From: Emmonsiellopsis sp. PD_33
Lineage: Eukaryota > Ascomycota > Eurotiomycetes > Onygenales > Ajellomycetaceae
DNA length: 64,000 bases
NCBI GenBank assembly: GCA_032988165.1
Contig: JANTQF010000188.1
Location: 1-64,000 of the forward strand
Direction: 5' to 3'
This document shows, piece by piece, positions 46,096-56,761 of this stretch (the stretch's first letter is position 1; each line of letters starts with the position of its first letter). Under the pieces are notes generated by a model. That model was not told the DNA's origin. It ran no database searches and worked only from the letters and a program-made list of their open reading frames with translations. Position numbers and translations under genes: made by a program.

Positions 46096-47525
46096 ATGAC
46101 AATGAGGGAGAGAAGGGTAGAAACACCACCCCCTCCTCCGTCCCCATCTCTGCCAGCACCAACTCCGGCACTGGCACCACCACCCTCCTCACCCACCGAA
46201 TCCACCAAGACAACACCCAATTCCGGCCCTGACACCGATCCCGATCCCGATTCCAACTCCAGCCCCGGCTCCACCCCTCCCTCCACCACCCCCATCAATG
46301 CTACTATACACAAATACCCCCCGGCCTACCGCCGTCTCGCCGTGACCATCGTCGCCGTCTCTCTGCTCCTCGGAATCATCACCCCGATCGCCGTGGTCCT
46401 CCCCACCTCGCCCACGCGGCGATATGGCCCCGCAATGCCGCGGTTGGTTCTCGAGAACTTCCCCGACCCGGGCGGGTTGATTGCGTATAATGGGACGTGG
46501 TATGCGTTTGGCACGAATCCGGCCATGGGGGATGTTGATGTTAGGTATCATGTGCCTGTTGCGAGGACGGTAGAGAGGGTGGGGAATGGGAATGGGAATG
46601 GGACGGGGGAAGGGAAGGGGGGTTTCTTTGGGAAGTGGGAGGTGGTGGAGGGGCGGGAAGCGTTACCGGATGTTGCCGTGTGGGAGACGAGGAGGGATCA
46701 TTGGGCGCCGGATGTGGTTCGGAGAGTGAGTATATATTTTCTCTATCCCCCTTACCGTTTGTCCTGGTGCAGCACCCCTATTATCTACACTGCTATTGCT
46801 ATCCAGTTCCTAATCGAACAAACCAACCACTAACAAATCCCCAGCCCGACGGTAAATTCATCCTCTACTACACCGGCGAACTAGCCGTCTGGTCGCGTCA
46901 CCACTGCGTCGGCGCCGCAATATCCACCACTACCACCGACCCCGTCGGCCCCTACATCCCGGAGCGCGAATTCCTCGCCTGCCACCTCCACCACGGCGGG
47001 GCCATCGACCCCTCCCCCTTCATCGACACCAACGGCACCCCCTACGTCCTCTACAAGGGCGACGGCAACAGCATCGGCAACGGCGGGAACTGCAACAACG
47101 AGATCCCCCCGCTAAAATCGACTCCGATATTCCTCCAACGGCTCAAAGACGACTACGTGACGCCAGCGGGATTACCGGTGAAGATCCTTGACCGGGAAGA
47201 GGAAGATGGCCCGCTCGTCGAGGCGCCCAATGTGGTGCGGAGTAGCGAGGGGTGGTATTTCTTGTTCTTTTCGAGTCATTGTTTTGACTCGCGGCAGTAT
47301 GATGTGAAGTATGCGACTAGTCGGGAGTTACAGGGCCCGTATGAGAGGGCGGGAAGGGCGCTGTTGAAGACGGGGGATTTTGGGCTGAAGAATCCCGGTG
47401 GTGCGACGGTGGCTCAGGATGGAGGGAGGATTGCGTTTCATGCGGGTGGTCCGGAGGAGAGGTGTATGTGGGTTGGGAAGGTTGAGTTGAGGGGGAGGGA
47501 GGTTAAGTTTGTGCCGTGGCGGTGA
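46096..47525 (+). CDS. Membrane-anchored glycoside hydrolase family 43-like protein
   Basis: GH43 enzymes are five-bladed propeller arabinanases, arabinofuranosidases or xylosidases. Two exons (46096-46725, 46845-47525) give 436 residues. The N-terminus is unusual: a Pro/Ser/Thr-rich region of about 75 residues with PDTDPDPDSNSSPG, then RR and a single hydrophobic helix (about 81-103), giving a type II membrane topology rather than a secreted protein. The propeller then starts with NFPDPGG, whose Asp 124 is the likely general base. DPSPF follows with Asp 265 as pKa modulator, and VEAPNV with Glu 336 as the general acid, so the three catalytic acids are in order. HWAPDVV before the intron and KNPGGATV near the end are also typical. 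The Gly/Asn run near 163-176 (GNGNGNGTGEG) is a low-complexity loop. The substrate is not inferable; the family level is well supported. Confidence 0.87.
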
Positions 47526-48014
47526 TTTAATAGTATGTAATCTTCTTGGATGGGAGTTTGGGGCAGGGGTTTGCTTGGATCTTACTTGTATGGACATGGC
47601 GTCTTTGTCTTCTACGGGATTATATATAAGGAATGGATATAGAAAAGAAGCAGACAAGAAGGAATAATAGGGGCTATTTCCCATTCAGGGGGGGAATGCA
47701 CGTGATCTGGTTGATTGCGGTATTACTAATCTCCTTCCTGACCGCCTTCTGTACTAGCCAATCAGAGAGCGCCTGAATGATGCCATCTCAACGCCAGCTG
47801 CGGCAGAATCGCGGCGAAGGAATTATCTCGGCGGAATCAACGTTCTTTTTCCCCGCGATTTGACTCTATCCCGTTCATGTTGGATCTGTGTCTGACAGTT
47901 GCAAGTATTCGTCGAGTCGTCATGGTCATTCTCTCGTTATAAACTCAGGAGCTCGACTTCACCCTTCCTACTCATCTTCTCCGAACACCGCACCGTTAGC
48001 AGCCATCCATCTGC
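47526..48014. other. Promoter region of cysA
   Basis: A 489-base spacer between two plus-strand genes. It contains CCAAT (47757-47761) and a leader just before the cysA ATG. No reading frame is supported. Confidence 0.5.
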
Positions 48015-49658
48015 ATGGCCAGCTCTCGCGGAGTCGCAGCGGCCTCGCGCCTCGCGGCATGGAGGCCATCAATCGTTAGGAATCGCTACACATCTGCTTC
48101 CAGACTCTCCAGAATATTTGAACAGCCCCACAAACCCATACCACTAGCAACCCTCCCGCCATCCACCCGGTCCCTCCACTCTGCCACCCCCCGCAAAGCG
48201 GAATCAACAGCCTCCGCAGAATCCTGCCCCCGACAAGCCCCAGACTCCTCCTCAAATCCCGCCCTCTCCTTCCCATGTCTAGATGCCCTCGACGCAAAAT
48301 CCGCCTCCCTCTCCACGCGCTCGCTCTCCTCCGGCCCGGAACCCTCCTATACAACCGGCAACCACGAATCCTTCACCTCGCACGACCTCCTCCTCCTAGA
48401 CTGGGGCGGCGTGTTGCCCGAATTCACAATCGCCTACGAAACCTGGGGCACCCTAAACGCAACCAAATCCAACGCCATCCTCCTGCACACCGGCCTCTCC
48501 GCCTCCAGCCACGCGCACAGCACCCCCGCCAACCCCAAACCAGGCTGGTGGGAACGCTTCATCGGCCCCGGCGCGCCCCTCGATACAGACAAGTACTTCA
48601 TAATCTGCACCAATGTCATCGGCGGCTGCTACGGCAGCACGGGGCCGTCCTCCATCGACCCCTCCGACGGCAAACGCTACGCAACCCGCTTCCCCATCCT
48701 AACCATGGAAGACATGGTACGCGCCCAATTCCGCCTCCTTGACTCACTAGGGATAACCAAGCTAGCCGCCTCAGTCGGCTCCAGCATGGGCGGCATGCAG
48801 AGCCTAGCCGCAGGCACCATGTTCCCGGACCGGGTGGGCAAAGTGGTCAGCATCAGCGGCTGCGCGCGCAGCCACCCCTACAGCATCGCCATGCGCCACA
48901 CGCAGCGCCAGGTGCTCATGATGGACCCCAACTGGGCGCGCGGGTTCTACTACGACGCCATCCCGCCGCACTCCGGCATGAAGCTGGCCCGCGAGATCGC
49001 CACGGTGACCTACCGCAGCGGACCGGAGTGGGAGAAGCGCTTCGGCCGCAAGCGCGCAGACCCGAGCAAGCAGCCCGCCCTGTGTCCTGATTTCCTCATC
49101 GAGACGTATCTGGACCATGCCGGCGAGAAGTTCTCGCTCGAGTATGATCCCAACAGCCTGCTGTATGTGTCCAAGGCGATGGATCTGTTTGATCTGGGTA
49201 GCGCGCATCGGGTGGCGACGGCGAGGAGGAGGAAGGAGAATGCGGCGCGCGTGGCGGAGGGGAGTACGGAGCGCATTAGGCAGATTCAGAATGATCTGAC
49301 GTGTAGTCTTACGTTGCCTGCGCAGCCGTATGAGGAGCAGCCGAATGGCTCCTCTTCCACCTCCGCATCTACCCAAGCGACCACCCAAACTGCTGTGCAA
49401 CAACCAGATGGGCCCCCCATCGACCTCGTCGAGGGCCTCGCGCCGCTAAAAGACCATCCCATCCTCGTCATGGGTGTTGCGAGCGACATCTTGTTCCCGG
49501 CCTGGCAGCAGCGGGAGATTGCGGAGGCGCTGGTAGCGGCGGGGAGTAAAAGGGTGGAACATGTGGAGTTGGGAGAGGATGTGTCGTTATTTGGACATGA
49601 TACGTTTTTGTTGGATTTGGAGAATATTGGGGGGAGGGTGGGGAGGTTTTTGGGGTGA
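48015..49658 (+). CDS. cysA: Serine O-acetyltransferase of the MetX/homoserine-acetyltransferase fold (CysA type)
   Basis: In Aspergillus the first step of cysteine synthesis, acylation of serine, is done by CysA, which is related to homoserine O-acetyltransferases and not to bacterial CysE. A single exon encodes 547 residues. The first 60 or so are rich in Arg, Ser and Ala without acidic residues (RLAAWRPSIVRNRYTSASRL), a mitochondrial targeting type sequence. The alpha/beta-hydrolase core shows LHTGLSASSHA, GSTGPSSIDP, the nucleophile elbow SVGSSMGGMQ (Ser 257), Asp 491 in ASDILFP and His 528 in FGHDTF, completing the triad. HTQRQVLMMDPNWARGFY and YDPNSLLYVSKAMDLFDLG are family signatures. 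A low-complexity insertion (about 440-465, SSSTSASTQATTQ) precedes the last strands. True Met2 homoserine acetyltransferases are the main alternative; the presequence and the overall match favour CysA, although some relatives use succinyl-CoA. Confidence 0.87.
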   Translation: MASSRGVAAASRLAAWRPSIVRNRYTSASRLSRIFEQPHKPIPLATLPPSTRSLHSATPRKAESTASAESCPRQAPDSSSNPALSFPCLDALDAKSASLSTRSLSSGPEPSYTTGNHESFTSHDLLLLDWGGVLPEFTIAYETWGTLNATKSNAILLHTGLSASSHAHSTPANPKPGWWERFIGPGAPLDTDKYFIICTNVIGGCYGSTGPSSIDPSDGKRYATRFPILTMEDMVRAQFRLLDSLGITKLAASVGSSMGGMQSLAAGTMFPDRVGKVVSISGCARSHPYSIAMRHTQRQVLMMDPNWARGFYYDAIPPHSGMKLAREIATVTYRSGPEWEKRFGRKRADPSKQPALCPDFLIETYLDHAGEKFSLEYDPNSLLYVSKAMDLFDLGSAHRVATARRRKENAARVAEGSTERIRQIQNDLTCSLTLPAQPYEEQPNGSSSTSASTQATTQTAVQQPDGPPIDLVEGLAPLKDHPILVMGVASDILFPAWQQREIAEALVAAGSKRVEHVELGEDVSLFGHDTFLLDLENIGGRVGRFLG

Positions 49659-52600
49659 TTTGATACTGATATAACTGGTTGGTTGGATTTCGGTGTCATA
49701 TTTTTTTAATTCTTTTTTATATATATACATTTTTGATTTCTTTTTGGGTTCCATCTGAGCGGTTATATATGTCGTTATTATTGTTCTTTCTTTCTATATA
49801 CCTCGCCTTGGAAAAGATTCGATATATCCACGAACGATTTTCATGTCTAATAATACTACATAGCTAATCTATGCAACCAACAAACCCAACCAGGAGGTAC
49901 GTCAGAAAGAAAGAAGCTTTCCTTCATCTCAATGTTAGAATAGTCCTACCTATCCATCCCCTTTGGCTATTTACCCCATCTATCTGCATCCCTACTAGTA
50001 CCTACCCATCTCCCAAATCCATACCATACACCCCGCAAACAGAAGCAGCATCTTGCCCGAGCCTTGATGTAACCAACCAACCTACCTACATACCTAGTAG
50101 GTGTTTCCAGTCATCCTCAAAAGTGGATCAATATCTACACACAAGTCGGTATAATAATAGAAAAGAAAGTCACGACGTCAACCGCATATGATAGATAGTA
50201 ATAACTGCAACAACCACACCACACCGCACTACACTCGAAACCTCATCGTGCTCATGACATATGTCGAAAACGCAAAGGTCTAGAGCAAGTAGATTAGGCA
50301 GGGAGCTGCGGGGGAATATCTGACCTTACCCACCCCGCTGAATTATCTAAGCTATACCGTCGTATTTCTCGCTCAATCGTTTTCGCTATCTCACTGATTT
50401 CTATCTGTACTGCTTGCTCACACAGTCCCCCCACCAAGGCAGGCATATAGCCCACACATAGCCGGGGCCGAAGAAAGAACTGAATGCATCGCCCAATAGA
50501 TCGAAGTGCTGAGATGAGCTGGGTACTCTGGTGTATCGGAGATGTCGCTGGCTTAGCTGCCCATTTCGGGACACGGCAAAGAGCAATGTCCCAGGGAAGA
50601 AAAAGAAGGGGGGAGACGGGAACTGAGGATGTGGAAGATGGGTTGACCAGGTGGGCTATTAGATAAGTGTGTAAGGAAGCGAAAAGGAAAGGAATGGAAA
50701 GAGGGAAGGGAAAGAAAGAGGGCAGAATGAGACTGTAAAATGAAAAATAGAACGAAAATTTGCGAAGGCCCTCGGATTAGCTCTCTTAGGTTCTCATAGA
50801 TTTCCATGCAAAAGTAAACCACAGCATAAATGGAATGCCATGCTTGCCGGATATCCTGCAACTTTGCCGATGTTTGAAAGACATCACTTGTCATTTCTCG
50901 TCATCAGACCTTCGACTTTTGAGGGGTAAGGGACAATGGAACATTTTTTGTAGTTTTCAAAACGCCGCCGGGATCATTCAAATTGATTGCAAGTCAATCG
51001 GGGGAGAGTTGGTGGATTATTAGTCCCCTCAAGCCTTGAGCCTGATTTCTCCCCGTTTCAATCAAGCTATCAAGCCCATGAATGCCCGCCAAAAGGGCCA
51101 AGGGAGAAGAACACATATTTGACCCACAATCCAACAGCCCACAACCCCTCAGGTCAAATCTGCAGTACTTCGCCCCGCACCCTTCCGTTGTTACAGCGTG
51201 GTAGCCAGTTTAGGAAGGCGCCCGATCCTATATTGTGCCAATTACCGCTCCGTTTGGCCTCATCATGTTTCATTTGGTTCATCCTTTCGTCCTTGATAGA
51301 GCAAAAATCGACCGACATGGAAGCCCGGAGCTTGGTATCGCTTGCGTGCCGTTTCACAAGCCGACTCCGACCGGGATCGTTGACGACCGAAAAGCTCGTT
51401 ATCCTCATACTTCGCACGGTCTAGGGTCGGCTTGCTTCCGGTACGCGATCTGTGCGCTCGCAGTCCTGTACCACGCAGTTGGAACTGACGTGACCCCGGA
51501 TCTGCTCGCAAACCGATATCACCACGCGAGCGAGGAGTCCATGCATGCCAACTGCTGCACCCGGGCGTCGTCCATCAGGTCAGGTCAGAACCCGCCTGTG
51601 TATGGATTTTCGGCCCTTTGTTCCGCAGAAGCAACCGGTTCCACCAAGCGCTTCTGTCCGCTATCCGCTTTGGATAGGTTCCGCTTCTTGGCGGTCCGGG
51701 ATGAAACTCGACTCGAGCTTGCGATCGATATATCCCTCAATATTGTGAGGAAGCGGCGGGACCATGCTAGCAGCAACACCAGGTGTCCGCTGGTAAGCTC
51801 GTAGCTAGAAGGGATTCCTCTTCCTCAATACTCTAAAGTCCTTAAAGTCCTTGAAAGTCCTTAAAGTCCTGAAAATTGCGTCTCGACCGTGATGCACAGT
51901 TCGTAAAGACAGCAATGTATCCTTTCACAACCCCAGTGATCCACCAGGTTTGGTGTCCTTGTCCCAGCCATGTGCTTCGAGGTCACTCAGCATGGTTCGG
52001 AGTATCGATGTGTCCGCGAAGTCAGAGGCGAGGATAACTTCGGGAGAGGCACGTGTTCTTCACAACCACCACAGTCGACTACTGTCCGAGTATATTTGTT
52101 AGTTGAAGTTCAGAGGGAGAGATGGGCGATTGAGACCCCGACTCCCCATGTCAGATTGAAAACTACAATAAACAAGACTCCTCACGGGCATGCTCAACGT
52201 CGTCACCTTCAAGAGGCAGACATACGGAGCACAGGGCCATAGTTGTGTGGCCCTTCCTCGGAGTGCTTTATTGTCATCACAATGGGGGATCGGAGTGTGG
52301 AATTGTGGAGATGTGCAACATGCAACATACCTTCTTCACCTAGCCTTTCTTCCAAGAAACACCGCCCGTCAACATCAGCTACCTCGACTCAACCTCCAGC
52401 CTGGGTTCCCAAGCCAGGCTGGACCGTTCGCTCGGGGTCTTCTAAAGAAAAGCTGGGAAAGTCAGCAATAGGGTAAAGCAGGGAAGAAAAGGACGCGTCT
52501 CTAAGATCTCTGTTCATTCATCAATCACCGGAGTGCTGCCTTGCCTGCTTCTTCCACCTGGCTGGCAGGGGATGAATGCAGGGCCATAAGAGAGGGGCAA

Positions 52601-52919
52601 CACCACTCATGATAGCTCATGTGAGAGTCATCATCATGGAGACGCGAGAAACAGAGCACGCGGAGGAGAGAAGGGGGACTCACAGTCAATACCAGGTATC
52701 CAGCACAGCAGCAGAGGGGGGATCTCACCAGTCGCGGGGGGTGGTGGAGAGAAAAGAAAGAGGAGGTTGGGACGCGAGGGAAGTCGGCCCTTTAAACACG
52801 TGGCTAGCGCGAATGTCCCGTGACCGGTCACATGATGTCAGAACTGCTGACGCTATTCACAAACTGAAAACAGAGAGCAGTTTCCACCATCAAAATGCAA
52901 GCGGCGGTCTCTTCCAGCG
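49659..52919. other. 3.3 kb spacer without a recognised gene
   Basis: The longest open frame is at 51235-51804 (plus, 189 codons). Its composition (scattered Cys, His, Arg) looks non-coding and it has no motif I know. 51834-51874 carries short imperfect repeats of CTTAAAGTC. The last 300 bases should hold the promoter of the next gene. AT-rich stretches with TA repeats occur near 49710-49800, at the 3' end of cysA. Confidence 0.45.
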
Positions 52920-54800
52920 ATGGATGACCGCTTCGACACTCTTCGCCCGGCATCAGGATACTACGACAGGAGGAATTACACGAACCCCAACCGTGCCAGC
53001 AGCTACGAGAGCTACTGCTCTGCTAACGACCAGCGGGAGGATTTGAAAACAACACCACCAGCCCCGCAAAAGCGCGAATCAATGTCGTCTTGGATCCAAC
53101 GACAGGCGAGCTCGCATTCCGTGCAGCTGGCGGGCGCTGCTGTTCTCTCAGGAGCTGCAGTCGCCGGTGCAATTCTCGGATACCAGTCGGTGAAACGGAA
53201 TGCGGCAGTCAGGGAATTGAAGGCATCTATTCCGGAGATTGACGAGCAGCATCATGCGCAGAAGGTTGGATCCCTCCATGCGTTGATATTTACCAAGAAA
53301 GATTTATAGTGGCAATTGATTGTCAATGCGTGCAATATGCCCTCTTGTACTACCTGGGGACTGACCATTTTAAGTGAAGCTTTCAGAATTCGGGCTAGCA
53401 ACCCCTACGAAGCTCAGCAAAGAAGACGAACGAAGCGCGGCCCTTGCCCGTAGAGCCCAGCAAGGTGACTACGACGACGGTATGCTAGTGTTGATCTATG
53501 AAATGAGGATAATCCAGAGACTAATTCTGCCTGCTCAACTACAGATCTTATCCTCGAACAACTCGCGCGCAACAGAGTATTCCTCACAGACGAAGGCCTC
53601 TCGAAACTCCGCTCCTCCTTCGTGGTAGTCGTTGGATGCGGTGGTGTCGGCTCCCATGCTGCCGCCGCCCTGGCCCGCTCTGGAACCGGGCGCATTAGGT
53701 TGGTGGATTTCGACCAGGTCACACTGTCTTCCCTTAATCGACATGCCGTCGCTACCCTTTCCGACGTCGGCACACCCAAAGTCCACTGTATACGGAAGAG
53801 ATTGGAGCAAATCGCGCCATGGGTGCGGTTTGACTGTCGGGATGAACTGTTCAATAAAGGTGCCGCAGATAATCTGTTAAGCCCTTGGAACATGGCCGGT
53901 GACAACGAGACGCGAAAGCCAGACTTTGTGCTCGATTGCATTGACAACATTTCCTCCAAAGTCGAGCTCCTCCACTACTGCCACTCGCACAACATCCCCG
54001 TCATCTCATCCATGGGCGCGGGCTGTAAATCCGATCCCACCCGCCTCGTCGTAGGCGACATCTCCACCAGCGCCGAAGACCCCCTATCCCGCAGCACCCG
54101 ACGCCGCCTAAAGCTCCTCGGCGTCACGTCGGGAATCCCAGTCGTCTACTCGACCGAAAAACCCGGCCCTGGCAAGGCCTCACTCCTCCCTCTCTCTGAA
54201 GCAGAATTCGCCAAGGGAGAAGTCGGCGAACTAGGCGTGCTTCCGGACTTCCGCGTCCGCATCCTCCCCGTCATCGGCACCATGCCTGCCGTCTTTGGCT
54301 ATACACTCGCTAACCACGTCATCTGCGCGGTCTCCGGATACCCCACTGAATATAATGCAGGCGGCAAGGGGCGGGAAAAGCTTTACGATACCATCCTGAC
54401 GGGACTCCAGGGGATGGAAGAGCGGCTCGCGAAGTCGGAAGCCGGTAAGGATCCAGTTGGTCTACGCATACCTGTCACCAAGGACGACATCGGATACATC
54501 GTCGAAGAGGTATGGAGGGGAAAGAGCGTGGTGACAGGGCTGGCGACGCGGCTGATGCTGGTACGGTGGAAGCGGCCCGAGGAGGGCTTTGGGCCAGACC
54601 CGTTCTGGGAGGCGGAGGGGCAGAAGGGTTGTCGGCTTGAGCTTAAGGATCTGGTGCTGATGACGAAGGAAGAGGCACTGAGGCATGAGAGGGAGGTGTT
54701 GAAGGGTGGGAAGAAGGTGGAGGAGGTTTATGAGCCGAGTGTGATTGAGAAGGTGGAGGAAAGGATGAGAGAGCAGGAGGTTTATGAGAGGTATAGATAG
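52920..54800 (+). CDS. tcd1: tRNA threonylcarbamoyladenosine (t6A) dehydratase, Tcd1/Tcd2 type
   Basis: Tcd proteins use ATP to cyclise t6A at position 37 of ANN-decoding tRNAs to ct6A; in yeast they sit on the mitochondrial outer membrane. Three exons (52920-53264, 53380-53479, 53545-54800) give 566 residues. An inner in-frame ATG at 53082 would give 512 residues starting MSSWIQRQASSH, directly before a membrane helix (LAGAAVLSGAAVAGAILGY). That shorter form looks more like the family, so the true start is open. The E1-like/ThiF fold shows the ATP loop GCGGVGS (179-185 in the long form), LVDFDQVTLSSLNRHAVAT, the adenylation-type segment LDCIDNISSKVELLHYC and SSMGAGCKSDPTRL. ARRAQQGDYDDDLILEQLARNRVFL ahead of the domain is typical of eukaryotic Tcd. 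I cannot separate Tcd1 from Tcd2 by sequence alone. Confidence 0.88.
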
Positions 54801-56761
54801 TGGTGGTTGTGGTGGTGCGAATTGGGATGTTGTGATATGCTTATTGTTCTATGTATGTATCTACCACGCTGAGAGACAGAATATGATGTTATGGGTGTAT
54901 GTACATATTCGAGGCATGGGAACCATACTGTGGGCCAGGGAGAGTAATATCCATGTCCTGCATCTATTAACTCCTAATCCCGAATTAGCAAAGCATTGAT
55001 CCAGGGCGCCGGGCCGACCCCAACCTCAAAAGCTGCAACCGCAATATCTCCATGAGATCCAATCCACTACGTACAGTACATGTTCCAACCTTCGAGTTGG
55101 ATATCACAGGTTATATCTGCACTATTTCGTCCCACTTTCCCATGTTGCTCGTGATGGTTGCGCAATTGGCCAAGTCATAACCACGCATTCTAGAATGCTA
55201 GGCACAGAACGCCTCCGGGACATGGACGCAAGGCCACGCTTGTGAGAAGCATGCTTTCTGAGTCCCCGGGACCCTTCCTATACTATATATACAGCAGTGA
55301 GTAAAAGATACCCCCCCACCCATTTTCAAAACGAGCTGATCTTGAAACATACTACTAATTGGTCCCTTTCTTTAGGATCCCCCCTATGACCATAACCGGC
55401 TCTGCTGGCCCCAAACAACCAGTACATTATGATATTGTCATTCCCTTGCTGGAAAATATGGTTTCTGAGGGTGGCCAGGGTGCAGATTGGCCATGACTGA
55501 AACATACACAAACAAGAGCCAAGAAGAATTGCAGTTCTGAGGGCAGATCCAGGATTTGCATGAAAAGCCTTGAATAATTGCGATATTCTTAACTTTGTTA
55601 CATACACTGGAATAAGGCAGCCCCTTAATAAATGAATTCTAACCCGCAAAAACAGAAAAAAAAAAAGAGCAAGTAGAAACCCCCAAACCCAAACTCCCAC
55701 TTTCTCGACGACGGGGGAATGAATATTCAGTCATTGAAATAGCTAAATCACTCAAGGAACCGAGCGGCACTCATCGTTAGTCTTCAAACCTCCCCCCATA
55801 CATACACCCATGCAGTTGTGTTTCTGGATAGCTAGGCCCCATGTCTTTCCTTCTCGTAACTTGTAAGGGAGTTTCCAGGGGCAAGGGAATAGCCAGTGCA
55901 AATGACATACAATATATGCAAATTTTACAAGTTAAGAGACATGATCAGTCCTCGCCCGCTTTTTAAATAGAATCTTGAATATAATGGATATATAGTCAAT
56001 ATATTGAGTTGATAAATAATCCTATCCATGGATTTCACCCCCGTTGCCCCTTTTATATACCAAGCGACGTCCTACATTGCCGCATGTCCAGACAGATAGA
56101 TCCCTGGCTATTTAAGTCCGATCCAAGACGTTCATATTATCCTGACATTGATAAGCTGTTCAAAATTGTCTGAGCATTGGAGCCATTCTAACTCCACCAA
56201 ATATTCAAATTAGTTCCATACAGTACACAGCATAAGTACTAACTAATGTGAAACTGGGCTGCTCCCATCTTCCCAACCCTCCTGCTGGAGATATGATAGT
56301 GGCTGATGCTGGATCTTGCCAACTCCTAGGCCGGGAGGGAGTTCAAGCTGTCCGGAGAGATTATTGTAGCAGATCTCGGCTCCAGCTGGCGGGGATTCAG
56401 CAGACGGACCTCCTGAATGGCCTGTCGGATAGTTATTTAATGCTGGAACTGCCTTGGAGTCTGGCCTGGCCGTGTTGCGCTGTGTGTAAATATGATTCTG
56501 TGGGTGTCGGCCGTAAAACGACGGCCGGAGAGTTCATCTGGCATCTCGGGGTCGGATGGAAAGCTGGCAGATCCGAAGACAGATCCACCGTATATCTATC
56601 TATCCCGTCCTCGCTGCGAAGTCAATCCTGTATTTAGTTTTCTGTGTGGTTGACCCCTTACTCGCCCGTCTCCCGTTTGCAATAAATATCCAGCCGTTGG
56701 CGTCTGGGCAGCGTAACCCAGCCTGGGAATCCGGGAATCCAGGAATCTGGGATGAGCCAGC
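54801..56761. other. 2 kb spacer without a supported gene
   Basis: Nothing here looks like a coding exon. It contains the Tcd 3' region, AT-rich stretches around 55900-56050 and, near the right end, the promoter and leader of the polyphosphatase gene. A short frame at 56248-56637 has no recognisable feature. Confidence 0.45.

Noticed and set aside
48804..49403. 199-codon minus-strand frame
   Set aside because: Antisense shadow of cysA with Arg/Leu/His-rich composition.
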